In this document: positions 27,108-35,216 of the stretch, piece by piece
Layout: every line of letters starts with the position of its first letter
Numbering within the stretch: position 1 is the stretch's first letter
Source of the DNA: Candidatus Cohnella colombiensis
GTDB lineage: Bacteria; Bacillota; Bacilli; Paenibacillales; Paenibacillaceae
Direction of reading: 5' to 3'
Assembly: GCA_029203125.1 (NCBI GenBank)
Contig: CP119317.1
Location: 496,001 to 560,000 of the forward strand
DNA: 64,000 bases
The notes under the pieces: model-generated
Databases searched by the model: none
What the model was told of the DNA's origin: nothing
The model's input: the letters and a program-made list of their open reading frames with translations, nothing else
Translations under genes and position numbers: made by a program

Positions 27108-28895
27108 TTGCAACCAATTTTCTACTTTATGAAGCGACTACATGCTTACACAGGGAAGGCCTTATACATTAACCTCGCTGGAATGGTATTTGTTAGTTTA
27201 CTTGAAGGGATCGGGATTTTGCTCCTAATTCCTATGCTTAGTATGAGTGGAATTGTTGGAGCGGAACAGCCCTCGATGAAGTTGTTTGGTTTCACAGATT
27301 TATTTCATAGTGTACCTAAAGTGTGGGTGCTGCCACTGATCTTGCTCGTCTTTGTTTTAATTATGATCGGTCAAGGAGAATTGAAACGAAGAATATCGAT
27401 TCAAAATGTAAAAATCAACTTTGGATTCATTCTTCATCTGAGAAGAGAAACCTATCGTGGGCTACTTCAATCGAATTGGGACTTCTTCATGAAACAGAGA
27501 AGGTCTGATTTCATTAATGCATTAACTACTGAGATTGGCCGCGTAAACGGTGGTGTAACCCTAACGCTACAATTGCTAACCTCGTTCATTTTTACTTTTA
27601 TTCAAGTAGGCATTGCATTTTTGTTATCGCCAGAGCTTACGGTCTTCGTCATCGTATGCGGGCTCATTCTCACATTCTTTTCAAAAAAGTTCATCCACCG
27701 TGCGAAGAGTCTAGGTCAACTTACAATAGATTTGTCTAAGGAATTTATCGGGGGCATTACCGACCAGTTGAATGGAATTAAAGATATTAAGATCAATATG
27801 CTCGAGCAATCCCGATTAGCTTGGCTACAGCAGATGAATGGCAAAATGCAGAAGGAACAGGATCAATACATTAGGCTAAAAACAAGCTCTCAATTTTATT
27901 ATCAAATGGTATCTGCCGTATTGATCGCAGCGTTTTTGTTTTTATCGGTGAAGCTATTAGGAGCAAGAATCGACCAGCTACTGCTGATTATCGTCATTTT
28001 CTCACGGATTTGGCCGAGATTCACCGGCTTTCAGTCGAGTTTAGAATTGATTGCTTCGATTATTCCCTCCTTTCAAAGCATTATTAAGCTACAGGAGGAT
28101 TGCAAGGCTGCAGTTGAATTGAATATCTCAGATACGCCAATCCAGGAACAAGAGACACTGGCATTTGAAAAAGTGATTGAATGTAGAGAGGTGTGGTACC
28201 GCTATAACAGACAGGAAACACAATATGCGCTCCAAGATATTAATCTGCACATTCCTGCGAATCAAATGACTGCGATTATTGGAAGATCCGGTGCGGGTAA
28301 GAGCACCTTAATTGATATTTTAATGGGACTTGTAACGCCGGAAAGCGGTCAAATCATGATTGACGGCGTGGAGTTGACGGCAGACCGGTTATTATCATGG
28401 CGACGATTGATCAGCTATGTTCCGCAAGACCCATTTCTCTTTCATACGAGCACTCGAGAAAATTTGCTGCTTGTCAAGCCTGATGCCAGCGATGAAGAGC
28501 TCTGGGAAGCGTTGGAGTTTGCAAGGTGCGCAGAGTTTATCCGCAAGCTTCCTCAAGGCCTTGATACTTTGATTGGCGATCGAGGAATCCGATTATCCGG
28601 TGGCGAGCGACAACGTCTCGTACTTGCACGGGCGATCTTGCCCCGTCCGGCAATTCTCGTGCTTGACGAAGCAACGAGTGCGTTAGATGTGGAAAATGAA
28701 ACGAAAATTCAAGAGGCGCTGGATCGGTTAAAAGGAAAGATGACACTGATCGTCATCGCCCATCGCTTATCGACGATTCAGAATGCGGATCAAGTCATCG
28801 TGATGGAGCAAGGGACAATTATCCAAAGGGGAATAAATGATGCTGATCACCTTTCTACAAGCGCTATACAATCGGAGCTCCGCGCTACCAATTGA
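27108..28895 (+). CDS. Lasso peptide ABC exporter (D protein)
   Basis: The TTG start has AGGAGG 8 bases upstream and lies two bases after the protease stop; an earlier in-frame ATG (26985) is inside the protease gene. The 595-aa half transporter has six membrane helices (about 15-300) and an ATPase domain with Walker A GRSGAGKST, signature LSGGERQRLVLAR, Walker B ILVLDEATSALD and H-loop AHRLS. It exports the mature lasso peptide and thereby also gives immunity. Its last 59 bases overlap the next gene. Confidence 0.93.
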   Translation: MQPIFYFMKRLHAYTGKALYINLAGMVFVSLLEGIGILLLIPMLSMSGIVGAEQPSMKLFGFTDLFHSVPKVWVLPLILLVFVLIMIGQGELKRRISIQNVKINFGFILHLRRETYRGLLQSNWDFFMKQRRSDFINALTTEIGRVNGGVTLTLQLLTSFIFTFIQVGIAFLLSPELTVFVIVCGLILTFFSKKFIHRAKSLGQLTIDLSKEFIGGITDQLNGIKDIKINMLEQSRLAWLQQMNGKMQKEQDQYIRLKTSSQFYYQMVSAVLIAAFLFLSVKLLGARIDQLLLIIVIFSRIWPRFTGFQSSLELIASIIPSFQSIIKLQEDCKAAVELNISDTPIQEQETLAFEKVIECREVWYRYNRQETQYALQDINLHIPANQMTAIIGRSGAGKSTLIDILMGLVTPESGQIMIDGVELTADRLLSWRRLISYVPQDPFLFHTSTRENLLLVKPDASDEELWEALEFARCAEFIRKLPQGLDTLIGDRGIRLSGGERQRLVLARAILPRPAILVLDEATSALDVENETKIQEALDRLKGKMTLIVIAHRLSTIQNADQVIVMEQGTIIQRGINDADHLSTSAIQSELRATN

Positions 28896-29799
28896 CGAAG
28901 AAGAATATCGCAGTCTTCAGAAGGATATTAAGCTGTTTGCGATTGCACCTCAAATATACGCTGTACTTAAGATGCAAGGAAGATTGCAAGATATACCCGC
29001 TTTTTTTGAGCAATGGTTGAAGGAAACGCACACTCGAGTTCTTTATCACAATCTATATATGAAGCATAAGGAAGAAGAAATTTTGAAGGCGCTTGAGCAG
29101 TGGCAGATTCATGCGATTCCACTTAAGGGCATTAATTTTGCAGATCGGTACTTTGGCCATATTGGTGCTCGAGTCACCGGCGATATTGATATCTACATCC
29201 CGCTTAATCGACTTGAAGAGGCGATCGAATGCGTCAAAGAACAAGGGTATGTATACGAGATTACAAAGGATCACCATGCGCGTTTGCATCTGAATGATCT
29301 TACTGTGGAATTGCATTGGACGTTGGATAAGGAGTATTGGTCGGATTTGAATTCGCATGCTTTCTGGCAATCTTCTGAAAACCTTCGAGAGTATCAATAT
29401 ATTAAGCAGCTATCAACGCCGTCTACTTTTTATTTCATTTGCCTGCATAGTGCGAGACATCAGATGGATTCGATTCGATATTTGCTAGATATTGTGCAGA
29501 TGCTTGATCGCTGCGGGGATGAGATCGATTACGAAGCGTTATTCCAGCAAGCGGATCAGGACAAAACATTACGACGGGTACTGACGGTACTTTCGATCGT
29601 CTATGAGCAATTTCCACATCTTCAGCAAACTAAGCCACTTCCTTATCCGTATATTGACTCGCGCTGGAATTACGAATCGATTAAAAATGCGAAGATGGGG
29701 CTTAGAGATTGGAACTTCTATCGTTACAAGCTTCACTTCAAGCATCTCATTTTCGATTCGTGGAAATATACGTTAAAGTCGATTAAGAAGTCTTATTGA
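28837..29799 (+). CDS. Nucleotidyltransferase-family protein of the lasso cluster (N protein)
   Basis: The 320-aa protein belongs to the uncharacterised nucleotidyltransferase family (NTP_transf_5-like). The core is IPLKGINFADRYF then VTGDIDIYIPLNRLEEA, giving a G-x-D-x-D metal site, with LTVELHWTLD as a third strand. Its equivalent PadeN occurs in the paeninodin cluster but its role there is not clear to me. It may transfer a nucleotide or modify the phosphorylated tail. The ATG follows GGGG and overlaps the exporter gene, so it is translationally coupled. Confidence 0.85.
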   Translation: MMLITFLQALYNRSSALPIDEEEYRSLQKDIKLFAIAPQIYAVLKMQGRLQDIPAFFEQWLKETHTRVLYHNLYMKHKEEEILKALEQWQIHAIPLKGINFADRYFGHIGARVTGDIDIYIPLNRLEEAIECVKEQGYVYEITKDHHARLHLNDLTVELHWTLDKEYWSDLNSHAFWQSSENLREYQYIKQLSTPSTFYFICLHSARHQMDSIRYLLDIVQMLDRCGDEIDYEALFQQADQDKTLRRVLTVLSIVYEQFPHLQQTKPLPYPYIDSRWNYESIKNAKMGLRDWNFYRYKLHFKHLIFDSWKYTLKSIKKSY

Positions 29800-29806
29800 G
29801 TTAAAG

Positions 29807-29836
29807 AGGCTGCTCATGTGATCTCTTGGGCAGCCT
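29807..29836 (+). terminator. Stem-loop after the lasso cluster
   Basis: AGGCTGC pairs with GCAGCCT eight bases after the last stop codon. Only a weak T tract follows. Confidence 0.5.
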
Positions 29837-29850
29837 ATTCAACTTTCTAT

Positions 29851-30033
29851 TTCGATTATGCTTTTTGTGGGATGTATCTCCTTGCGGTTGTTGTTACAGC
29901 CGTGAAATCTGAATTTGTAACCTCGGATCGAGGTAATTTCACGTCTGTAAAGACAAACGCTGCGCTCCTCCAGAAGATACATTCCCTTTTTTCTTAATCG
30001 AATAAAGTAATGACTGCCAATACCCGAAATAAT
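29851..30033. repeat. Copy 1 of a 182-bp direct repeat that folds into a long hairpin
   Basis: It is nearly identical to 30368-30550. The core is a nested imperfect palindrome: GATGTATCTCCT with its complement on the far side, then an interrupted stem, then GTGAAAT/ATTTCAC and a central CCTCGGATCGAGG. A T-rich tail (CCCTTTTTTC) follows the right arm. No coding sense. Confidence 0.8.
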
Positions 30034-30347
30034 CGGGTATCTCCGCCCAAAAGTGCCACAGGAGCAACTGTTACCCGAAATAATCGGTTATCTCCGCTCA
30101 AAAGTACCGTTGGAGCACCTATTACCCGAAAAAATCGGGTATCTCCGCCCCCAAGTTCCATTGGAGCATCCGTTACCCGAAAAAATCGGACATCTCTGCT
30201 CAAAAGTACCGTTGGAACACCTGTTACCCGAAATAATCGGTTATCTCCGCTCAAAAGTGCCAACCTAGCACCTGTTACCCGAAAAAATCGGACATCGCTG
30301 CCCAAAAGTACCAACCTAGCACCCGTTACCTGAAATAATCGGTTATC
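30021..30347. repeat. 51-bp tandem repeat array, six full units and a partial one
   Basis: Units start at 30021, 30072, 30123, 30174, 30225, 30276 and 30327, an exact 51-bp period. Each opens with TACCCGAAATAATCGG or a close variant, a small palindrome (ACCCGA-n5-TCGGGT), followed by ATCTCCGCnCAAAAGTnCC and a GGAGCAnC segment. Because 51 is divisible by three, long reading frames run through it on both strands, but they have no SD and I regard them as chance. Confidence 0.88.
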
Positions 30348-30367
30348 GTGGTTCTCTTTACCATGTA

Positions 30368-30550
30368 TTCGATTATATTTCTTGTGGGGATGTATCTCCT
30401 TGCGGTTGTTATTACAGCCGTGAAATCTGAATTTGTAACCTCGGATCGAGGTAATTTCACGTCTGTAAAGACAAACGCTTCGCTCCTCCAGGAGATACAT
30501 TCGCTTTTTTCTTAATCGAATAAAGTAATGACTGCCATTACCCGAAATAA
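30368..30550. repeat. Copy 2 of the 182-bp hairpin repeat
   Basis: Same sequence as 29851-30033 with scattered differences. The outer arms are better here: GATGTATCTCCT (30389-30400) and AGGAGATACAT (30490-30500). Inner stems are GTGAAAT (30420-30426)/ATTTCAC (30454-30460) and CCTCG/CGAGG (30439-30451). It ends in the start of another 51-bp unit (from 30539). Confidence 0.8.
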
Positions 30551-30891
30551 GAGACTGTCGATTAACTCTGCTTCAATAAATGCTTATTAGTTAAGATCGT
30601 AATGGTTACCACGGGGCTTATTATTGATAAAATCGATGGTTTCAAATTCTAATGGTTGCCAACGAGCTTAATTAGTGTTTATTTTTTAAAAAAGGTAGCT
30701 TTTACTGAAATAACCGCTACTACAACCGTTATAGTTTCAAAATGGCCCAATTCATCGAAATAGCCACTACCACAACCATTAGCACATAGATGACGACCGA
30801 GCATACAAAAATTGTCATACTCTCGTTATATTCTCAACATAATTGCAACATTGAACCCTTTAACATTCACTAACAATGAATCGACAGTCTC
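30551..30891. mobile_element. MITE-like element with 13-bp terminal inverted repeats and 5-bp target duplication
   Basis: GAGACTGTCGATT (30551-30563) and AATCGACAGTCTC (30879-30891) are perfect inverted repeats. AATAA flanks the element on both sides (30546-30550 and 30892-30896). Removing the element and one AATAA restores a 51-bp unit, TACCCGAAATAATCG..., so the insertion event can be read directly. No transposase is encoded. Internal sub-repeats (TAATGGTT twice, AACCGTTA/AACCATTA in the opposite sense) suggest further folding. Confidence 0.8.
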
Positions 30892-30926
30892 AATAATCGC
30901 ACAACTCGTGCCCAAAGTACCCCCCT

Positions 30927-33461
30927 CTAACTACTAATCGTACCGAAAGATTTGAATACGGCTGTGCTTCCCGCCATGCCAGCTGTTACACAGACCCACC
31001 CGATAGAATCGCCGGCTTTGGGTGTGCTGTTAAAGATGCGATCCCCGACATTCCAGCTTCCGATCGTTGGAGGAGCGGACAATTCGATCACTTTTCTATT
31101 AAATCCGGCATTGTTGATGACTGTCGAGCCTTGGTTGTGGCGAATTACATCTTTTCTTGTGCCTACGCCGACGATCTGATTACCCAGAATAATGTTGTTC
31201 GTCACATTCGCATTTTCAGTTATTGCGGGCAAGGATGTAATCGTTACATTCGCTAAGTCAATGACGTTATTCGTAATGACGTTGTCGCTACCTGCGACAT
31301 TCAGTAATCCCCCCCACGTGTTGCTTCCTGAAGCGCCGATTAATTCATTGTTCGAGACGACTGAGCGATTGCCATTCAGTCTAATTCCACCCACACTATT
31401 GTTCGAGCATATTGAATTGGAAGGCACCCACATATTCAGATTCGGAATGCGATTGCCAACGATTGTCCATCTCGTATCAATGGAAGCTCCATTGTAGATA
31501 AACAATCCAACATCTGTACTCAAATTCGTACTATTAATTGTATTACCAGAAAACGTGAGCTCTCTCGCATTGCGAATTTCGACCGCGTTCTTCGATGAGT
31601 TGGTTGCTGTAATCGTATTTTCCGAAATGTTAACTGCAGCTATACGATTTTGGTCGCTAGCGGCAATCGTAATCGCGTCAACTTCTCCGTCATAGGAGAT
31701 ATTATTGCCGATCACGTTCACATTCGATAGATCATAGCCCAAAGTCATTTGTTCAAAATGGATTGCATGCCCCGTGTTTACCCCGCGACTCGTAATTTTT
31801 ATTTCATTATTGGAGACATTGATTTGCTCGCATTTGCCTCCTATACCGATCCCGCTATTCATACCGTCGATCTGATTCGATTGAATCGAAATTTGCTTGT
31901 AGCTGCTTCCGCCGAGTGAAATATTGCCGAAGTTCATAATTCGGTTGTTATGAATGTCGCAGGACACTGAATCTTTCAGGATAATGCTTTCTGCGCTTCC
32001 ATAGCTGCTCGCGGTTGCAAGTAAAATGTTCTCGATCAAATTGTGGTCGATTGTTATTCCTGTACCTGCTACGCCCATCGCATTGGAATTGAGATGGTGG
32101 AAATGACAACCTGTTATGCGATAGTTGGAGCAATTTCCAGAATAAAAATAGAGTGCCTTGCCATTAGAATTTCTAAATTCACAATCTTTAATTTCGAAGT
32201 TTGTATAAGGTCCTGCGCCATCGCTGATAATTTGCCAATAGGCGAATTCATTCGTATTTACACGGTTTCCCCCATCAAACGTGATCCCCTCGAATGACCA
32301 ATTTGTAGCCGCTCCATTTTTCCCCGAAAAGATTTTAGTATTATCCAGCGTGAAGTTGCAATAAGTTTGGATGATTGCCTGTTCGTTGGATACCGTTCTC
32401 ACATTAGACACGAAGTAGACAGCGCGCGAGTTGCTCGAATCTATCATCAGGTGATAGGTGCCATTGGAGAGATCTAATGTTCCGCCAGCGCCACTATCCA
32501 GAAAGTTGTAACTCTTCTGAAAGGCGCTCGTGTCGTTATTCATAATGATTTCGGAGGTCACTGATGTTGTGGCTGCGTCTTTCAATGTGAGTGTAGTCGT
32601 GCCTTCTCCTGAAATGACACTGGTAATAAGATTGTTGTTCATCGACTTTGTTGGTGGCTGCGTAGGTACCCATGGAGGAGCGGAGTTATCAATGGGGCCA
32701 TTACCCGTATCCGCCCAAGTTGTTGTTGGTTCGCGAAGTAAAGCGAGCAAGCCTCTACTAGATGATGGATTTGTACTAGCGCCATATACAGCCCAGCCAT
32801 TACGCAAAGAAGTTGGAAACGTTAACTTTACTGAATGAGAGTAATCGAGTTGTGAATAGCCTGTTGCAATTTGAGCTGCTACGCTGGTCGCTGTAATACC
32901 CCCGCGTTTATCCAAAGCTGCGATCACATAACTATACGTTGTCGTTCCGGTCGTACCTTGGATCGTTAATGAAGGGGGTGCGGGAACCGGAAAAGTAACG
33001 GCAATACCAGCGTGTAATACGATGATCGATTGGTCGTTCCATAAATATGAAGGGGTAAGATTTAGCGTTAACGATTTAGACCCACTTGCTATGCTTCCAG
33101 ATGCAGCGATTGCTCCGCCACCATTCGCTCCGAACCATTGAGGAAATACGGTTGTCCCATTCGTCTGTGTTACTGCTGCCCCTCCTCCAACAAAAAGAGG
33201 GTGTCTTCCTGCTCGAATTTTCGAGTTTATCGTAATCGTTACACCATCTGCGACTCTAAATCGGGCTCCATAAGCAAATATTAGTGTAGTCGCTTTAGGG
33301 AAAATGATATTTCTATTGATGTTGTAAATCCCCTCTGGAAATACGATCGTTCGGTTGCCACTATTGACTGCGTTGTTGATTGCAGTCGTATCATCGGCAA
33401 TTCCATCACCAAATGCAAGATAAGGAGACTCGGTAACATTGATCCAAACTTGTCTCACCAC
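30927..33461 (-). CDS. Right-handed beta-helix (pectate-lyase-3/GH28-like) tailspike-type protein
   Basis: The 844-aa protein begins MVRQVWINVTESPYLAFGDG and shows the pectate_lyase_3 signature FGDGIADDTTAINNAV with IVFPEGIYNI. Many short beta-helix rungs follow (SNNEIKI, GNNISYDG, SENTIT and similar NxI repeats) up to about residue 780. A small C-terminal domain closes it. Such proteins cleave or bind polysaccharide, as phage tailspikes do. No signal peptide or membrane helix is visible, so secretion would need another route. I chose GTG 33461, nine bases after AAGGGG; a GTG at 33467 is too close. It is divergent from the exopolysaccharide operon, whose product could be its substrate. Catalytic residues cannot be assigned. 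Confidence 0.82.
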   Translation of the reverse strand: MVRQVWINVTESPYLAFGDGIADDTTAINNAVNSGNRTIVFPEGIYNINRNIIFPKATTLIFAYGARFRVADGVTITINSKIRAGRHPLFVGGGAAVTQTNGTTVFPQWFGANGGGAIAASGSIASGSKSLTLNLTPSYLWNDQSIIVLHAGIAVTFPVPAPPSLTIQGTTGTTTYSYVIAALDKRGGITATSVAAQIATGYSQLDYSHSVKLTFPTSLRNGWAVYGASTNPSSSRGLLALLREPTTTWADTGNGPIDNSAPPWVPTQPPTKSMNNNLITSVISGEGTTTLTLKDAATTSVTSEIIMNNDTSAFQKSYNFLDSGAGGTLDLSNGTYHLMIDSSNSRAVYFVSNVRTVSNEQAIIQTYCNFTLDNTKIFSGKNGAATNWSFEGITFDGGNRVNTNEFAYWQIISDGAGPYTNFEIKDCEFRNSNGKALYFYSGNCSNYRITGCHFHHLNSNAMGVAGTGITIDHNLIENILLATASSYGSAESIILKDSVSCDIHNNRIMNFGNISLGGSSYKQISIQSNQIDGMNSGIGIGGKCEQINVSNNEIKITSRGVNTGHAIHFEQMTLGYDLSNVNVIGNNISYDGEVDAITIAASDQNRIAAVNISENTITATNSSKNAVEIRNARELTFSGNTINSTNLSTDVGLFIYNGASIDTRWTIVGNRIPNLNMWVPSNSICSNNSVGGIRLNGNRSVVSNNELIGASGSNTWGGLLNVAGSDNVITNNVIDLANVTITSLPAITENANVTNNIILGNQIVGVGTRKDVIRHNQGSTVINNAGFNRKVIELSAPPTIGSWNVGDRIFNSTPKAGDSIGWVCVTAGMAGSTAVFKSFGTISS

Positions 33462-33560
33462 GCACACTCACCCCTTCATTTTTGAACGAAAAGCGTTCAG
33501 TTCACTTAGTTTATGGTGCTAAAAGGTGAACGGCTTGGACGGGCATTACTGCATTTACTA

Positions 33561-33671
33561 GATACAAAACGGAACATTTAAGCGACTAAAGCTAAAATAA
33601 CAGTTGACATGTTACAAATTGTAGCTTAGTATTAATGTTACATAACGTATCATGTTTACTCATAATGTATC
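33561..33671 (+). promoter_or_regulatory. Exopolysaccharide operon promoter with a cluster of GATACA operators
   Basis: TTGACA (33604-33609) and TAGTAT (33627-33632) are 17 bases apart. GTTACAAATTGTAGC (33611-33625) fills the spacer, GTTACATAACGTATC (33637-33651) covers the start region, and half sites GATACAAAAC (33561-33570) and AATGTATC (33664-33671) flank them. The layout repeats that of the pilZ promoter. Confidence 0.75.
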
Positions 33672-33687
33672 AATCTAGGAGGTAACA

Positions 33688-34407
33688 ATGGAATTTATTG
33701 AGTATTTGAAAATTGTTTACAAGCGACTGTGGCTCATTCTTTTAATTGTTGGAATTGCAACGACTGTTGCAGCGGTTTATAGCGAACGAGAGTACGTGCC
33801 TATCTACGGAGCGACAACGAAGTTGATCGTAAGCAAGACACAAAATCAAGATCAACTCATTAACACCTATAAAGAAATTATTAAAACACCTGCAATTATG
33901 AATAAAGTTGTTCAGAAGTACCCCGAACTCGACATCTCCGCCAAAGAACTGATCACTGATGTTGATATTTATGCGTTAAGTGGCACACAAGTCATGTCGA
34001 TTTATATTAGCGATTATTCGTACGTGAGAGCAGCACGAATCGTCAATGCGGTATCTAATGTGTTCCAAACAGAAATTCCATTATTAATCGATGCTGAACA
34101 GATCAAGGTGCTCAATGAAGCAGATGAATTTGAACCTTATCCCGTTCCATTAAACGCTAAAAATAATCAGGCAGCCATCGTAAGCTTTGTTATTTCTATG
34201 CTTTTCGGTGTTGGAGTCGCGTTCCTGCTCGAATTCCTAGATGATACGCTGAAGACGGAAGAGGATATTCAACAGATGTTCGACTGCTCAACCTTGGCGA
34301 CAATTGCGAAAACAAAAAATAAAAAATATAAGCGCAGCACCGTAAAAAAGCAGCAAAAGAAGGCAGGTGATTTGAGTGGTGCAGCCTACTCTCCACTTAA
34401 TCGGTAA
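33688..34407 (+). CDS. Wzz/YveK-type polysaccharide co-polymerase (kinase modulator)
   Basis: The 239-aa protein has two membrane helices (about 16-34 and 163-185) around an extracellular Wzz domain, and a cytoplasmic tail rich in Lys. It controls chain length and activates the partner tyrosine kinase encoded next. AGGAGG precedes the ATG. It is the first gene of the exopolysaccharide operon. The conserved proline-rich segment before helix 2 is present as EPYPVPLNAKNN. Confidence 0.9.
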   Translation: MEFIEYLKIVYKRLWLILLIVGIATTVAAVYSEREYVPIYGATTKLIVSKTQNQDQLINTYKEIIKTPAIMNKVVQKYPELDISAKELITDVDIYALSGTQVMSIYISDYSYVRAARIVNAVSNVFQTEIPLLIDAEQIKVLNEADEFEPYPVPLNAKNNQAAIVSFVISMLFGVGVAFLLEFLDDTLKTEEDIQQMFDCSTLATIAKTKNKKYKRSTVKKQQKKAGDLSGAAYSPLNR

Positions 34408-35056
34408 AGCTAGCAATCCTATTACGAATAGCTTGAGCGGTTTGACCTCTGAATCGTATCGAGCATTGAAGATTAATATTGATTTTCTATCTGGTCACAG
34501 TGAAATTCGTTCGATCGCAGTTACTTCTTCGATTCGTGGAGAAGGGAAAACTAGAACTGCTCTGAATTTAGCAATCGCTTATGCACAAATGGGAAAAAAA
34601 GTGCTGCTCATTGATGCAGACTTTCGCCACCCAGGTGTTCATATGCTGTTTGAAGGCGAGATGAATAGTGGTCTTACCAATATTCTTGTTAATCAAAGTG
34701 AGCCAAGTGAGGCGCTTCAGAAAACAAATATTGAGCATCTGTCCGTTCTTACCGTTGGGACGAGTTCGCCAAATTCAACGGAGCTGCTTACCTCTCAAAG
34801 AATGGACGCCTTGATCGGGCAGTTACAGCAGCAGTTCGAAATGATTGTATTTGATTTACCACCCGTACTGAACTTTATTGAATCCAAGGTTTTAGCGTCG
34901 AAGTGCAGTGGTGTGGTGCTCGTCGTAGAGCAAGGCAAAGTGAAGAGAGCAATTGCACGCAAAGTAAAAGAAGAGCTTCAAAGTGTCAAAGCAAATTTGT
35001 TGGGTGTGGCATTGAATAAGACGAAGAAAATGGGCATGGAAGTTTATTATTACTAG
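34376..35056 (+). CDS. CpsD/CapB-type bacterial tyrosine kinase with altered P-loop
   Basis: The 226-aa BY-kinase autophosphorylates a C-terminal tyrosine cluster and regulates polymer assembly. Walker A lies in TSSIRGEGKTRTALNLA; the common form is PGEGKSTT, so Pro is Arg and the second Thr is Arg here. Walker A' is VLLIDADFRHPG and Walker B is MIVFDLPPV. The protein ends MEVYYY, the expected tyrosine tail, though short. A GTG start (34376 or 34379) overlaps the previous gene, with AGGTGA upstream. No PHP or low-molecular-weight phosphatase gene follows, unlike many capsule operons. Confidence 0.9.
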   Translation: MVQPTLHLIGKASNPITNSLSGLTSESYRALKINIDFLSGHSEIRSIAVTSSIRGEGKTRTALNLAIAYAQMGKKVLLIDADFRHPGVHMLFEGEMNSGLTNILVNQSEPSEALQKTNIEHLSVLTVGTSSPNSTELLTSQRMDALIGQLQQQFEMIVFDLPPVLNFIESKVLASKCSGVVLVVEQGKVKRAIARKVKEELQSVKANLLGVALNKTKKMGMEVYYY

Positions 35057-35216
35057 GGTTTCGTCATAGATTGAGGTAATGTCTACTCACCTTTATCAAT
35101 GTAGGCACTCGGCTATGCTGTGGGCTGTCATGCCTTAGACGTGGATCGTCAAGGGTGTAGCGTGAGGCGGGGTTGAATGCCCTCAAACGATGTTTGAAAT
35201 GAAGGAGGAATTACAA
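35057..35216 (+). ncRNA. Structured leader between kinase gene and galU, EAR-like by position
   Basis: This 160-base gap inside an otherwise tightly packed operon holds short stems, for example GACG/CGTC (35138-35150) and AGGG/CCCT, and no ORF with an SD. In B. subtilis the processive antitermination EAR element lies at the same place, between epsB and the next eps gene. I did not match its consensus base by base; the call rests on position and spacing. Confidence 0.35.

Noticed and set aside
30021..30347. CRISPR array
   Set aside because: Units are contiguous and similar along their whole 51 bp, so there are no unique spacers, and no cas genes are present.
29994..30500. Long - strand reading frame (168 codons) and + strand frame 30010-30333 over the tandem array
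   Set aside because: The 51-bp period keeps frames open by arithmetic; no SD, no known domain and palindromic unit heads argue for non-coding repeats.
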